The notes: a model not told the origin generated them from the sequence alone. Shown: positions 34,645 through 46,842, counted from the stretch's first letter. The stretch: DNA of 64,000 nucleotides from Luzula sylvatica (GCA_946800325.1 OX326959.1:50536784-50600783), one strand, 5' to 3'. Made by a program: numbers and translations.

Positions 34645-34771
34645 GGGATTTTTACTGTAGTAACCGTGTATGGAAAAAATATTCCCGAAATAACCAAATT
34701 TTTAACATAATTCTCAAAATGTCTTTTGCGGGGTACCATAGTTCGCCAGGCGGAGAACCATTCATCGCCTT
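34645..34771 (+). repeat. Left terminal inverted repeat of the MULE
   Basis: 127 bases beginning GGGATTTTTACTGTAGTAAC, identical to the reverse complement of 39777-39903. Confidence 0.97.
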
Positions 34772-34966
34772 CTCATTAAATAGAGTTAAATTGGTAATTG
34801 GACCGTTAATCTGGGGTTTAAAAAAGGCGAGGTTTGATTAAGCGCCAAGCGTGGTTTGGTTCACCGCCTTCTTTTCCTGCGAAGCCACGTGTCCAGAGGC
34901 GACGTTTGGTTGAGCGCTAGGCGCTGTTTGGTTCTCCGCCTTTCACATAAATCCAAAACCGCACCG

Positions 34967-35984
34967 TCCTTTCTTTCTTTTTCTTTCTCTTCCTCTTTTC
35001 TTTTTCTTTCTCTTCCTCTTTTCTTCTTTTCTTCTTCTTTCTCTTCCTCTTTTCTTCTTCTTTCTTCTTCATTTTCATCCGGTGAAGATTGTGGAATACA
35101 AGTATTTATTATATTTTTTTAGATCTGTGTGTATACTTGATGTTATATGTGTTTTTTGTTTGAAATGGCAGATTTTTGAGGAAGTTTTTTGACGATTTCA
35201 AAGAGAATTCTTGAAGCTTGTTCGTTTTCGATTCCAAGGTAAATTTGTTGTTTTGTATTTAATTGTTGATATGTGAATATAGTTTGTATTATGATTTTTG
35301 CTATAGATTTGTTTTAGGAATTAGCTATATTATTTTAGAGATTTACAAAAATTTATTTAAATTAGGGTTTAATTTCGGGTTGTATTTAGGGTTTGTATTT
35401 AGGATAAAAAAAAATTAGGATAAACAAATTAGGATAAAAAAATATAATTTAGGATAAAATATAATTTATTTATTTAATTTAATTTAGGATAAAATATAAT
35501 TTATAATTTATTTTAGGATATAATTTAGGATATAATTTATTTTTAAAATATAATTTAGGATATAATTTATTTAATTGAAATTTATTTTAGGATATAATTT
35601 ATAATTTAAATATAATTTAGGATAAAATATAATTTATTTATTTAATTTAGGATATAATTTATTTTTAAAATATAATTTAGGATATAATTTATTTTTAAAA
35701 TATAATTTAGGATATAATTTATTTAATTGAAATTTATTTTAGGATATAATTTATAATTTAAATATAATTTAGGATAAAATATAATTTATTTATTTAATTT
35801 AGGATAAAATATAATTTATATAATTTAGGATAAAATAAAATATAATTTAGGATAAAAAAAAATATTTTAAGTTAGGGTTTGAATAGGACAAATTAGGGTT
35901 TTGAATAGAAAATTATGGTTTGAATAGATAATTAAAATTTATAATTGAAAATAAATTTGATACAAGAACAACATGTAGTGCAAG
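34967..35984 (+). promoter_or_regulatory. Transposase leader: pyrimidine tract and 5' intron
   Basis: A CTTT/CTTC-rich tract (34967-35075) is followed by exon-like sequence that ends TTCCAAG before GTAAATTTG at 35239. The next good acceptor (GTAGTGCAAG, ending 35984) lies one base before the start codon context. This suggests a leader intron of about 745 bases. The tract and splice sites are seen; their use is inferred. Confidence 0.5.
35395..35870. repeat. AT-rich tandem repeats in the leader intron
   Basis: Units of about 25 bases (TTTAGGATAAAATATAATTT and TTTAGGATATAATTTATTT) in two larger copies of about 155 bp (35500 and 35655). Confidence 0.85.
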
Positions 35985-35985
35985 C

Positions 35986-38900
35986 ATGGAAGGGACGTCC
36001 TTTTGCATATTTTGGGACGGGAATATTGTTAGGGAGGGAAATATACCCCGTTATGAAGGAGGTAGAAGTACGTTAGTAATTTTACCAAATAGAAGTAATT
36101 TTACGGATTTGATAAATTTGGTTCGTAATTGCAACGGAATAAATACAGAAATGTATGATATAATATTGAAAACGAATTGGCCATTTCCATCAGGGATTTG
36201 GGATATAGTTGAAATTAATGATGATTCAAGTTTAAGCATGATGATGACAACTATTACCGGAGGTTATAACCAATTGTTTGTTGAACAAAGAGCGAAATGT
36301 AATCCCTATCATAATAATGCTGTTTTTGGTTATAATTATCCCGGTCATTCTTCCGATTCTGGATACGATTCCGCATATTATTCGGGTCGTCCCGGATCGT
36401 CCGAACAATTTGCTGGGCCCTCGGAACCCGTTGCAAATGAGAGTCACGTAGAATTTGAGGAAGATATGGAGGAAGAAGAAGAAGAAGAAGAAGAAGAAGA
36501 AACGGAGGAAGATGAGGGTTGTAGCGAAAGTAGTGTTCCAGAAATTGATATCGATTATGTGGTTCATCAATCTAGCCAAGGGGGAGAGTGGATAAATGGA
36601 ATGAATATGACGGAGGATATGCTCGAAATTTTTAAAGATGACGAATGGGTGGATTTAATGGTATGTGAAGAAGGAGATGACGACATTGATGAAAGAAATA
36701 TTTTGTCATCCGAGAAATCTTGGCATGGGCTATTGTTTGCAACGAAGAAAGAAATGCAAAGGGAATTGAGAGATTGGTCGATTAAGAATTTTGTTGAGTT
36801 TCGGACTCAGAAAAGTAATACGAGTGAATATCAAATTCGATGTGTTCAAGAAGAATGTGAGTGGAGACTGCGTGCAATTGTGCCCAAATCTGGAATCTCG
36901 TGGAAAATTACTAAATTCAAAGGAGGGCATACGTGTGTTAATTCGGGGGTTGCGTCTCACAATCGTCAATTGAATGCGGAACACATTTCTTTGATGATCC
37001 TTCCCAATTTACGCCAAGATATAACTCTTGATCCTCATAACATTAAAGAATTGGTTCATAGGGAATATCATATCGAAATTAGTTATAAGGTTGCATGGAA
37101 AGCACGGTCAAAAGCGATTGCGATAATTTACGGAAAATGGGAGGATTCTTATGCCGATTTGCCATCGTTTATGAAGATGTTACAAATGAGAGATCCTTGT
37201 ACCGTTGTCGATTTCGATTACGGTGACGGTCGTCGGGGTAAAATACATTTCAAACGCGTGTTTTGGGCTTTGGGGGCATCAATTAAAGGTTTTCAACATT
37301 GTCGTCCGGTTTTGAGTGTCGATGGTACACATTTGCATGGGACGTATTTGGGTACTCTTTTAATAGCTACTGGAATGGATGGAAATAGAGGGATATTTCC
37401 CGTAGCATTTGCAATTGTCGAGAATGAAAATAGTTCTTCTTGGCAATGGTTTTTGGTTCGGGTAAAAGATTTCGTTACAAATGGTTTACCCGTTTGTATA
37501 GTTACGGATAGATGGTCAGGTCATCGAGCGGTAATCAACCAAATTTTCCCGAGTGAGGAAGGACACGCGATGCGATATTGCATTCGACATGTTCAACAGA
37601 ACATTGCTAAAAAATTTGGTAATAAAGAGTTGGGTGAAGTATTTTGGACAGCGGCCACTAAACGTAGAATTGAGGGATTCGAAAGGGTGTTGGAAAGAAT
37701 GAGACTGATGAAACCCGAAGTGATTGAATATTTGGATAGAAATGTAGGTCCCAACAATTTATGGGCTGTATCACATGATGGTGGTCGTAGATTGGGTATT
37801 ACGACCACTAACATTTCGGAGTGCTTTAATGGTGTATTGAAAGGTGCTAGAGGTTTGCCTATAAGATCATTGGTTGCTCAGATTTGTGGTCGACTAAATA
37901 CCTATTTTTTTACGAGACGTAAAGAAGGCGACGAATGCAAGACACGTTTGGGTTTAAAGATTGAATCGCTGCTTCATGCTAGAAAAATGGATAGTAGAAA
38001 TATGCAAATTACTAACCACTCTAATACATTATTTGCTGTTTCGTTTTATGATTATAATCGTTCCGAGACTCTAGTTAATGAAGTTCGTTTGCCAGAGTTG
38101 GGAAGGAAATGTACTTGCTCGTGCGGAATACCGCAATTGGAATATCTTCCGTGCTCTCATGTAATAGCGGTTTATCGAAAAATAAACAAGAGTTACTATG
38201 ATATTTGTGATCCGTTCTATCGTATTCCAGCTTATAAGAAGACATACGAGCAAATATTGCCAGTGATACTTGATCGCCGTTATTGGCCAAATGTTCGAGG
38301 ACCAAAATTACTCCCCCCTAATCACGTGAAAAGGAAAGCTGGGAGACCGGTAATAAGGCGTGAACGAACCGAGATGGATCATGAGGGTAGAAATGGCAAC
38401 GTGTGTTCCTTTTGCAAGGTCCGAGGTCACACAAAACGTACTTGTGTACCGTTACGTGGGAAATTAAGGAGCGCACAAATCCATCGGTACTTGATTATTT
38501 GGGAGCACCGGACCGCGTATGTTATGGTGGAGGACGATACTGTATTGAACGGCGGGTTCACACGAACGGTACCAAACTTAATTATTTGGATAATATTTTA
38601 TTTTATTAAGCATTAATTCACTGATCACATGTATGTTTTCAGGACTATATGAGGTGGTTTTGGCAAATAACGAGGCGGTGGATGGTCTACAAAATTAGTC
38701 GTCCTGATGTGAGCTTCCGACCTAGTGGCCCACTGATGCGATCCATGGTATGTCATAATTTATTAATTTTATTGTAAAATCAAATTAATGTATTTTTATT
38801 ATATAATATTTAAATTCACGTCAATAGGTTCAGGAGATACAACTTGATATTCGCCGTTCGAGACAAGGCGGGTGTTGTTCCCCGACTTGTCCATCTCGCA

Positions 38901-39187
38901 TGATCTTGGACCAGATGGGCGGTAGAATGACGGTTTTGCTGGATGAGTTGTCGCTAGACTGTTCACACACTCATGACATACCGACTCCACCCACGACGGA
39001 ACCACCTATCGTCCAACCACCATTCACAGACCACGTTACCACTTCGCGACCGAATTATGGCATGGGTGGCGGTACAGGTTTCGTGGACTTCATGAACTTC
39101 ACTTCGTATGGTGGCGGCAGTACTTCGTATGGCGGCGGTCCCGACTATTTCGATCCCACTCAAAATGCACCGAGAGAGGACAATTAG
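35986..39187 (+). CDS. MuDR-type MULE transposase
   Basis: DDE transposase that cuts and inserts the element at its inverted repeats, acting in the nucleus. The uninterrupted frame from 35986 reaches 38616 (876 codons). The N-terminal region (1-100) resembles the PB1-like MuDR N-terminal domain. An acidic stretch follows (about 157-178), then the MuDR DNA-binding region (about 245-320). The catalytic domain has DDE residues D446 (SVDGTHL), D508 (IVTDRW) and E612 (NISECFNG). A SWIM finger (C709/C711...C723-x-H725) and a CCHC zinc knuckle (C807, C810, H815, C820) follow. I predict splicing from a donor after 38568 to exons 38643-38747 (DYMRWFWQITRRW...) and 38828-39187 (Gly/Tyr-rich end). All phases are zero, giving 1015 residues. 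Without splicing the last 15 residues are arbitrary. Confidence 0.9.
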
Positions 39188-39776
39188 ATGTTGTGAGGGT
39201 TTTGATATATTTGTTTTTATGTTGTGATATACTTGCTTTCATGTTATGATGGTTGTGATATACCTAGTGTTCATTTTGTGATGTTGTGATGATTGTTCAT
39301 TTTGTGATGTTGTGATGGTTGTGATGGTTGTTCATTTTGTGATGTTGTGATGGTTGTTAATTAATTTTATAATTTTTGTTGTGGTTTCATAAAAAATCAA
39401 ATTATAATTATAATATTCAATTATTTATAAAAAATAATATAAACACATTATCAATTAATTATTTATAATAACAATAATATTCAATTATTTATTTTTGCAA
39501 CTATAATATTTAATTATTTAATTAATTATTTATTTTTGCAACTATACTCACATAAACATATTATCAATTAATTAATTTAATTAACATCATAACAATAATA
39601 TAAACACAATTTTAATCTTACCAACAAAAATAAACAAAAACTATTTGGCGTGGAATGGTTGTTCGCCAGGCGGGCTATGATTGATCGCCTAGCGTGGAAT
39701 GGTTATTCGCCTTTTGTGTTAATCACAACATTTTCTATTTAATTACTTCTCAGTGCACTAACGAACGAAATTAAGA

Positions 39777-39903
39777 AAGGCGATGAATGGTTCTCCGCCT
39801 GGCGAACTATGGTACCCCGCAAAAGACATTTTGAGAATTATGTTAAAAATTTGGTTATTTCGGGAATATTTTTTCCATACACGGTTACTACAGTAAAAAT
39901 CCC
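39777..39903 (-). repeat. Right terminal inverted repeat of the MULE
   Basis: The exact inverse of 34645-34771. Immediately inside are further GTTCGCCAGGCGG copies (39659-39720). Confidence 0.97.
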
Positions 39904-39912
39904 TAATATGTA

Positions 39913-41551
39913 TTAGAAAATCATAAATATAAATTTGAAATCATATTTTGTATGATTTTTTTTTGCTTAAGTTGGTTGTATTGTTCGGGTTAATTACATT
40001 TTAAAGTATTTTATTTTTTGTATTTTTTTCTTGTTTCATTGGATAATTCTTCTTCCATCATCCTACAAAATAAGTGAGAATCATGAGTTATGAAATTTTT
40101 GTTCATATAAAAAGTTTAAGGATATTTTTGGATTTAATTATATATTTTGGAGAAAAAAATTTAGATGCACGAAGAAATATTTTTTTCATGGAACCTTTTT
40201 AGAGGAGAGGAGAATTATCCTAGTTATGGAGATAATTGAGAGACAATGGTTGGTTATTTTTCTAGAGTAAATGAAAGATACAATAATAAATGTAAAAGAA
40301 ATAAATTATAGTCTTTTGAAAGAAATTGATAAGACAAACTACATCATGCAATATATACCATAAATAATTTAATGTTTCATATTAAAAAGAACATATACAT
40401 GTATTTATTATTTGGAAGTGAAAAAGTCATATTTAAGAAATATTAAATATTAAGATTGAGATTAGTTAAGCAAAAATATATATAACCCAAAAAAAATTAA
40501 CAAAAAATATTCCTATTGTTTTGTCATGTGAACATGTTATTTTTGTTGTAAATTCATTTTAATGTTATGTGGATAATAAATTTTCTTAGATAGCCGTATA
40601 GTTTTCTAGTTTGAATTTCTTTTTGAAATCTCTTATATTATAAATTCGATATAATTTTGAAATAAATATTATAGTATCATTATTAGGTGTTCTCCTAAAA
40701 TATCAATATTATAGTAATTCATTCATGTATGATAATAAGTTATGAGCCTATATTATTCACATGCATATAATAGTATCTAAACCTTTAGTTTGATGATAAA
40801 AAAAATATTATATGTAACTCTTTGAAATAAACACATAGAAGATGGAAAGACAATTATATCAAAAAAATCAATGTTTCATAATAAAAGCATATACAAGCAT
40901 TAATTAATTGTAAGTGAAAGATATCACATCTAATTATTAAATATAAACATGAAGTTTTTTTACAGCAAAAATATATAAATATTTTAGTTTGATATTGTTT
41001 TTGAAATCTCTTCTATTATAAATTCTCTTATATTATAAATGATATAATTTTCAAATAAATAATATGATATCATTATTGAGTGTTTTCATAAAGTATCAAT
41101 AGTATAGTAGTATATTAGTGTATGATACACATATTTTGTTCACATGCATATAATCGTATCTAAGTTTTAAGTACCGTGAAATAATAATAAAGGATGTTAA
41201 TATTATAATTTAACTTACATATAGTATACTGTAATATATCTCCACATGGAAGATGCAAAGACAAAATGTACTAAAAAAAATTAATATTTCATAATAAAAA
41301 GGCATATGCATGCATTGATTAATTGGAAGTGAAAGTTATTATATGTAATAATTTATTGAATATAAAAAGTAAAGATTTTTTGGAGAACAAAAATGTTTAA
41401 ATTTGTGTGTCAAATAAAAATTTAACAAAAACTCTTAATATTCTTTGTCACGTGAAGAGTGCATTCAATATTGAGTATTCGATTTTAATCATACAATTTA
41501 GATTCGAAATATTAAATATGACATAACAATATCATAGATGACATGACTCAA
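39913..41551. repeat. AT-rich region with degenerate tandem units
   Basis: A segment containing AATRTTTCATAATAAAA, a CATATACATGCATT-like run and GGAAGTGAAAG recurs at about 40370, 40870 and 41283. A second segment (TTTGAAATCTCTTATATTAT, then ACATGCATATAATMGTATCTAA) recurs at about 40620 and 41000. These suggest diverged units of 400-500 bp. No gene. Confidence 0.6.
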
Positions 41552-42165
41552 AAAAATTGCTTAAAAGTTTAGGTTCGGTTGTCTGTATTCTCATTTAAAA
41601 AAACAACAACAATGAACCCAAAATCGCAAGTAAAATGGACACAAATGGAGAAAAGGGAAATTTGAATCCGAATTGAAAAGACTGAGCAGTTACAGCAGAA
41701 GTGAGTACGAGTGCAATCGTACCTCTCCACATGTAGGTTTTGGTGAGCAAGAGAGCTGGTGGCGAGAGAGAAAACTGTGCCTTTCTCTTCCCGTTGGGTG
41801 ATTTTTTTTCTTTTTTTATGCCTTGGCAAGAGAGGAACAGAGATGAGTTAGCACTAAATACACTCAGATTAATCTTGGATAATAAAATACAGATATTTTT
41901 GATGTATAACAATAACACAATACATGAATTTTGAGGGCAAAATACAATGGAATTTAACTCAAATCCGGAATTTGTGCGTGTAATCCAGCAAAAATCCTCA
42001 AATCAAACATGCCCGTAATAGAAAATAAAAACATATCACCCACACAGTTCTACACATCAAAGTCTCGCATCCTAATTGATACATCAGTGCTCAATATAAA
42101 GTAATACAATACATAAATATTGTTGAAATAATGTTTCAACACATAAACATATCACCCACACAGTT
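41552..42165 (-). other. Duplicated 3' flank of WSD gene 2
   Basis: Collinear with 7595-7717 plus 8488-8850, except that it lacks the PIF-like element and the LINE. It therefore shows the pre-insertion state. The stretch AAAAATTGCTTAAAAG at its left edge is also the point where the truncated third copy switches sequence at 7595. Confidence 0.85.
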
Positions 42166-45100
42166 CTACACATCATTCTTTTGTGATAATTTCGAAGCAG
42201 CATCTACGATACTGTGGACAGATTTAATGAAATCATCCAAAAGCTGGTGAGGATCTGGGATGACTGACTCGTCTACAGCCAACACCAGTTTTATTTTGTT
42301 GTTGTAGCTCTGGTAATGGACTGTCAAGGCCTATACAAAAACAAAGAAAAACTCACTAAATCGAAAAATTAAATATCTCGTTTTCGAAGGATTTTCATAC
42401 TTAAAAGTTAAAACTCAATTAATCATAGTATCAATTTATCGATTTATCGATTAAGCATCATATATGCCGGTACATAACGGCAGCACAATTATAATTGTAA
42501 AAAGTTAATAAAATTTAATCATAAAAAATAATAAAATTAGAGGAGTAACTCACATGTGCGTGCCCATACCCACTTGGAGCAATATAGACAATACGATGGC
42601 CATAGAAGCTTATCTCCTCTTGTGGCCCCATTATACTCGAAAACATTAATGTTGTGTTCATGAATACTCTAGTTGAGAGATGAGCTGCTACCTGTAATTT
42701 ACTTGTTACAAAGTCGTCAAATTGCGATTCATTCTTATTTCTATCAATTTTACTTTTTTAAGTTGATCCAAAAAAATACCTTGATGCCGAAGAGCTTGAC
42801 GATAAGTCTTGAGTTCACAGAACTCAAAACTGATTCAAATGAGTTCTTTTTCCTTTCGGCGATGGCCTTACCTCTGCGAACATAATCTAAAGGGTCGTCA
42901 TAATTTTCTATAGGAATCTCTAGGATTATGTAGCCTAATCGATTTCGTGTCCCGTCTTTTCCTCCTTCTGCCATCATCTCTGCCAAAGCCTGCTTACAAT
43001 TAATCCATAATCATGGTTCGAAATCTCGGCCGAGTCAAAAAAAACTCGGCCGAGTTGACTCGGACTCGGACCCCACCGATCCGATATTGACCCGGATAAA
43101 TCGGATCCGATAACCCGGTTTTTTTATTTTATTTATTTATTTTTTTATATGTTTATTTTGTAGAGATAGATGTTATATATTTTGTTATATATTTTTTTGA
43201 GATTGTTATATATTTTTGTTATGATAATATTTCCAATCCGGTTAGAGGGAACCATGAACATGGTACACGTCGCCATGTGAGACTCACAAGTTTGTATGAA
43301 AGAGATCAGGCTAGGCAAAAGGAAAGGGAAGACAATCCTGATATGCAGAGGAACCTTCAGGTACCGTATTTTTATGACGGCTCTAATTATAGTGAGGGAT
43401 CTAATTTTTCAAGAATGGATATAAGTTCAACTGGAAGCGCAAATAATGAAAACTATTCCGATCCGTATACTGGTAACACACAACACGAAAACCGATCACC
43501 CTTCGACTCAATGATGAACATTTTCGACAATACAAATTTACAAATGTATTTTCCTCCTCATGATCAATATGAAGATAATGATTATATAACGCAACCCGCT
43601 CGTCACAGTTTTTGGCAGTAGAAGTTTTTAATGTACTGATTTAGTAATTTTCTTAGGTAATGTAATTTTTTTAATGTAGTAATTTGAGTTTCATGAGTTG
43701 AATTTGTGTGTATCATGTTTATGAATATTTATATATTTTTAAAATAAGTTTTTTAATTTTTTTCTATTTTTTTCCGATTTTTTTACTAGCAGTCCGATTT
43801 TTTTTTTTGACTCGCCCAAGTCTTGTCCGAGTCAGCCGAGTCCCGAGTCTCCAGACCCGACCGAGTCCGATTCCGATACCGAGATTTCGAACCATGTCCA
43901 TAATCTTTGATGAGACATCCATGAGTGTGCAATTAAAAATTCAAATTTGGAAACAAAACAAAACTGGAAAAATCAAAGCATGAAGTTCTAACTTGTATTC
44001 CAGGAGTGGGCCGAATATTCACAATAAGTGCCGATCTCACGCGCAATTTCTTCAGGGCACTCTTTGCATCCTTCTCTTCACCTACAGAAACATAATTCAT
44101 CGTTTCTAGCATTCCCTTTCAAGCAAACAGACCTAATTGTTCATTTATTCTTGTAAATCGAGTTACCGTGTTTCTTATGGATATATCGAGAAAGAGCTGC
44201 AGAAGTTATGCCTATCAGCACATCATTTACAGTCTGTGAGAAGAAAATAAAGATGTTAAACAGTGTAATTACGAATATATTTTATTTAGGTTTTGTGTTG
44301 ATTTTTAATTATACTGCTTACACAGCCAAATGCATTCTTGACATTTTTTATATCATTGAGTTGTATTGTCGCGTGAACAAACCGCTTCTTGTGGAATTCA
44401 ACCCCTTCTTGTCCCTTCAATGGAGTCTCTGAATCCTTGAAAAAACAACTCGTGGCAGTAAATAGAACCATGTCTACTATCGTGTTCCACACCAGAACAA
44501 CAAAAGAGAAAATCGACATGGCTACTGGCCAGAACCCCAATTCCTGTCCTCGTTTCGACTGGGGCCAAGATCGACGTTGCGGCTCAGGAATGGACGGCAA
44601 ACTAGTCAGGTCATCTGACCGCCTTGTGCAAGCGAGAAGGATGGATATTAACGACATGCCGTCACCAAGAGAGTGATGGACTCGCAAGATCAACGTGGAG
44701 GCTGACTCTGTGGTGGGAATGTTGAGGATGTGGAACTCCCAGAATGGACGACCGGGGTCCATGCTGGTGACCGAAAGCGACGACACATAATCTTCGACGA
44801 GTCGGTCGTTCGAGGAAAGCGAGGAGGATGGGTCCGTCGAGAGAGAAGGGATGATAATGTGGTCTTTCACGTTTACTTTCACCGGAGCCCACCGGAGTTG
44901 TTTCCTTCCGTTTGATTCGTCGATCACCTGTGGAGAGCATGCCATTGTATTTAAATCAATAACTGTATACAGCATCAAATATGATTCATGAATTATTACA
45001 AATTTGGTAGGATAATTTGGTACTTATATATAACCATTTGTGCCGTTAACACACTGTAAAGTCTTGTAGCAGGTCAATTGACTCGTTACACGAACTATAA

Positions 45101-45522
45101 ACTGTACAAAAGACGAGAGACCTACGTACGACGGACTATTTTACCCTACAAAGAAACTGTATATTGTTCGGACTAGTTCGCATCGTCTAAGGATGAAATG
45201 GTAATTTACAAGTAAAGTATTTGACCTGAATACAAGAGAATCGTGGATGTTTAACCAGAGATGCCTCAACACCATTAATGAAGGCTTGAAGATCAATCGG
45301 AGTTGCAAGTCCCGTGATAGCAACAATGTTACAATTGAATCTGGGTTCATGAAAAAGACGGCCTGCTGGACTTACCGGCTCGCCGAGCTCACCCTCCCAG
45401 GACCCATTTGATGCAATGCCTCCATTTTTCTCGGATTCTGCTTGTGTTGATCCATGGCTTGTTTTCTTGGTGTTTATTGTGAGGAATCTCTTTGGAAGGG
45501 TATTCTGGGTTGGAAGCGCCAT
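42166..45522 (-). CDS. WSD: WSD1-type wax ester synthase/diacylglycerol acyltransferase (gene 2)
   Basis: Paralogue of the gene at 9876-14703, with the same predicted role. Exons on the minus strand: 45226-45522, 44322-44927, 44167-44233, 43993-44081, 42780-42989, 42554-42691, 42166-42330. All are GT-AG with consistent phases, 523 residues. The active-site HHSLGDG is intact at about residues 183-189; NTTLMFSSIMGPQEEISFYG and IAPSGYGHAH lie near the end. It has three residues fewer than gene 1 after RRSWP. An 88-bp intron (42692-42779) splits an exon that is continuous in gene 1; the flanking codons align exactly. The intron before ALAEMMAEGG holds an 885-bp hAT element. A second in-frame ATG lies four codons upstream (MPPSMALP); I chose MALP because gene 1 has no Met at the upstream position. 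No disabling change is seen. Confidence 0.92.
43012..43896. mobile_element. Non-autonomous hAT element in a WSD gene 2 intron
   Basis: Perfect terminal inverted repeats (CATGGTTCGAAATCTCGG) and a perfect 8-bp duplication TCCATAAT (43004-43011 and 43897-43904). The same intron of gene 1 (about 10646-10737) has the uninterrupted site, so insertion followed the gene duplication. It carries a + strand frame of 114 codons (43277-43621, Asn/Ser/Tyr-rich, ending YITQPARHSFWQ) preceded by a MNMVHVAM-like context. This may be the tail of a hAT transposase, but no domain is present. Terminal ACTCGGCCGAG motifs recur at 31825. Confidence 0.92.
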
Positions 45523-45660
45523 TGATGGTGGCATCGAGGGAACGCGAAGGAGAAGAGATCTTGAAGTTGAAGGGTGTCTGTGAACAAGCTCGGTTCCAGA
45601 TTAAATAGAGCGTCTGCAGTATGATCAAGAAAATTACTGCTCTGTTTGGGTCCATTCTCG
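45523..45660 (-). promoter_or_regulatory. Leader and likely core promoter of WSD gene 2
   Basis: On the minus strand a CTATTTAAT box (about 45600) lies about 80 bases before the ATG, followed by a CT-rich leader that matches gene 1 only over the last 35 bases. Promoter sequence upstream differs between the paralogues, so they may be expressed differently; this is inference. Confidence 0.45.
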
Positions 45661-45964
45661 CTTTTGTCTCAGTCCGGCAGCTATTAACGATTAATTATTC
45701 AAAAAATGAACAAAAGAAAAACATCTCTATAATTAAAATACATATGCAAATGCATTAATAATTTGGAATTAATATTCATTAATTTAAATAGTGTTTTTGT
45801 TAATCCGTGGTAGAGAGGAAATGAGGGGCAGGCTATAGTTTTCCATAATAAATTTCATTTCGAAAATGTACACGTTATTTTATTTATTGAAAAGGTAAAT
45901 ATGATATGTTTATTTTATCCATAAAAATAAATCACAAAAATTATAATGAATATATTTTTGTGTA
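45661..45964. other. AT-rich spacer
   Basis: I see nothing recognisable in this stretch. Confidence 0.4.
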
Positions 45965-45973
45965 CATTTGTAT

Positions 45974-46266
45974 GGAAAATATAATTGGTCCCCCAAACTC
46001 ATCCGAGCCCTTTGATGAAGTGGCATAAATGATTATATGAAATTGATTAGGCTCTCTAGTTGACTCAATCAATTGTTAATTAACACGTTCAATTGACACG
46101 TTAATAAATTATATTAGTATATCTTAATTGGCATATCAATTCAATTAAAATATCAATTAAATCATTAATCGAATGAATTAATAATACTAATCATTTAATT
46201 TAACATTTTTATTTGCCACCTTATCAAGGGACTTGGGATGAGTTTGGAGAAACAAGTATATAACCC
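45974..46266. mobile_element. MULE-type MITE
   Basis: The ends GGAAAATATAATTGGTCCCC (followed by AAACTCATCC and TTTGATGAAGTGGCA) and the inverted GGGTTATATACTTGTTTCTCC (AAACTCATCC, TTGATAAGGTGGCA) form long inverted repeats. The flanking 9-mers CATTTGTAT and CATATTTTT match at six positions. The terminus resembles that of the 12.7-kb MULE, including its CCCTTGACGATGG block. 293 bp. Confidence 0.75.
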
Positions 46267-46275
46267 CATATTTTT

Positions 46276-46842
46276 ATGTGTATTTTGTTTATTGTTTTTT
46301 GGAAAAGATTGTGATTCCATATATATGCAAGCTATTATGTGCACATCAACAGAATCGCACGAGCTAGTTGATTTTTTAAAATTGATGGAGTGCATTTGGA
46401 ATGACATATATATGGGGTTAGATATGGAATCCATCACATCATTGATATATAATCTTGATGTGTCAATCGAAACTGTTTTAATTAGTTGATTGGATTGATT
46501 AATCCTCAAATTAATGTTTAGTTTAATTAATTCAATTAAAATGGCTAATCAATTTAATTAAGTATCATCAATTGAAGCACCAAGAATGCTTTATTGAATT
46601 ATGGGGCCTGATATATTTTCTCATATATATGCAATCTCGTATTCATGAGTATGCACTCCCAAATTATCATGTGTCGTATTTCTAATGATGACATTGATTT
46701 CGAGTGCATACTTATGTAATGCATTAGTCGATTTCTTATTTTTTTAATGTATTTTTGTGAATTTTTTATAATAAAATTCGAGCTAACTCGAGCTCGAGCT
46801 AACTTGTGTTGGTTCAAACTTTGCTCGTAGTCACCCCGTACA
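46276..46842. other. AT-rich spacer
   Basis: Short frames here (for example 46238-46489 and 46195-46509) have no domain. A GAGCTCGAGCT palindromic patch lies at about 46779-46800, resembling the end of a hAT-type repeat, without a visible partner. Confidence 0.35.

Larger units (their letters stand above)
34645..39903 (+). mobile_element. Complete, probably young MULE (5.26 kb)
   Basis: A perfect 9-bp duplication TAATATGTA flanks it (34636-34644 and 39904-39912). The terminal inverted repeats are at least 127 bp and identical base for base. The element encodes a full MuDR-type transposase with an uninterrupted frame, a pyrimidine-rich leader and a leader intron. Subterminal GCCAGGCGG and TCGCCTTY motifs recur at both ends (for example 34850-34950 and 39650-39720), possible transposase binding sites. 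With identical ends and intact coding, it is the best candidate for a recently active element here. Confidence 0.95.
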
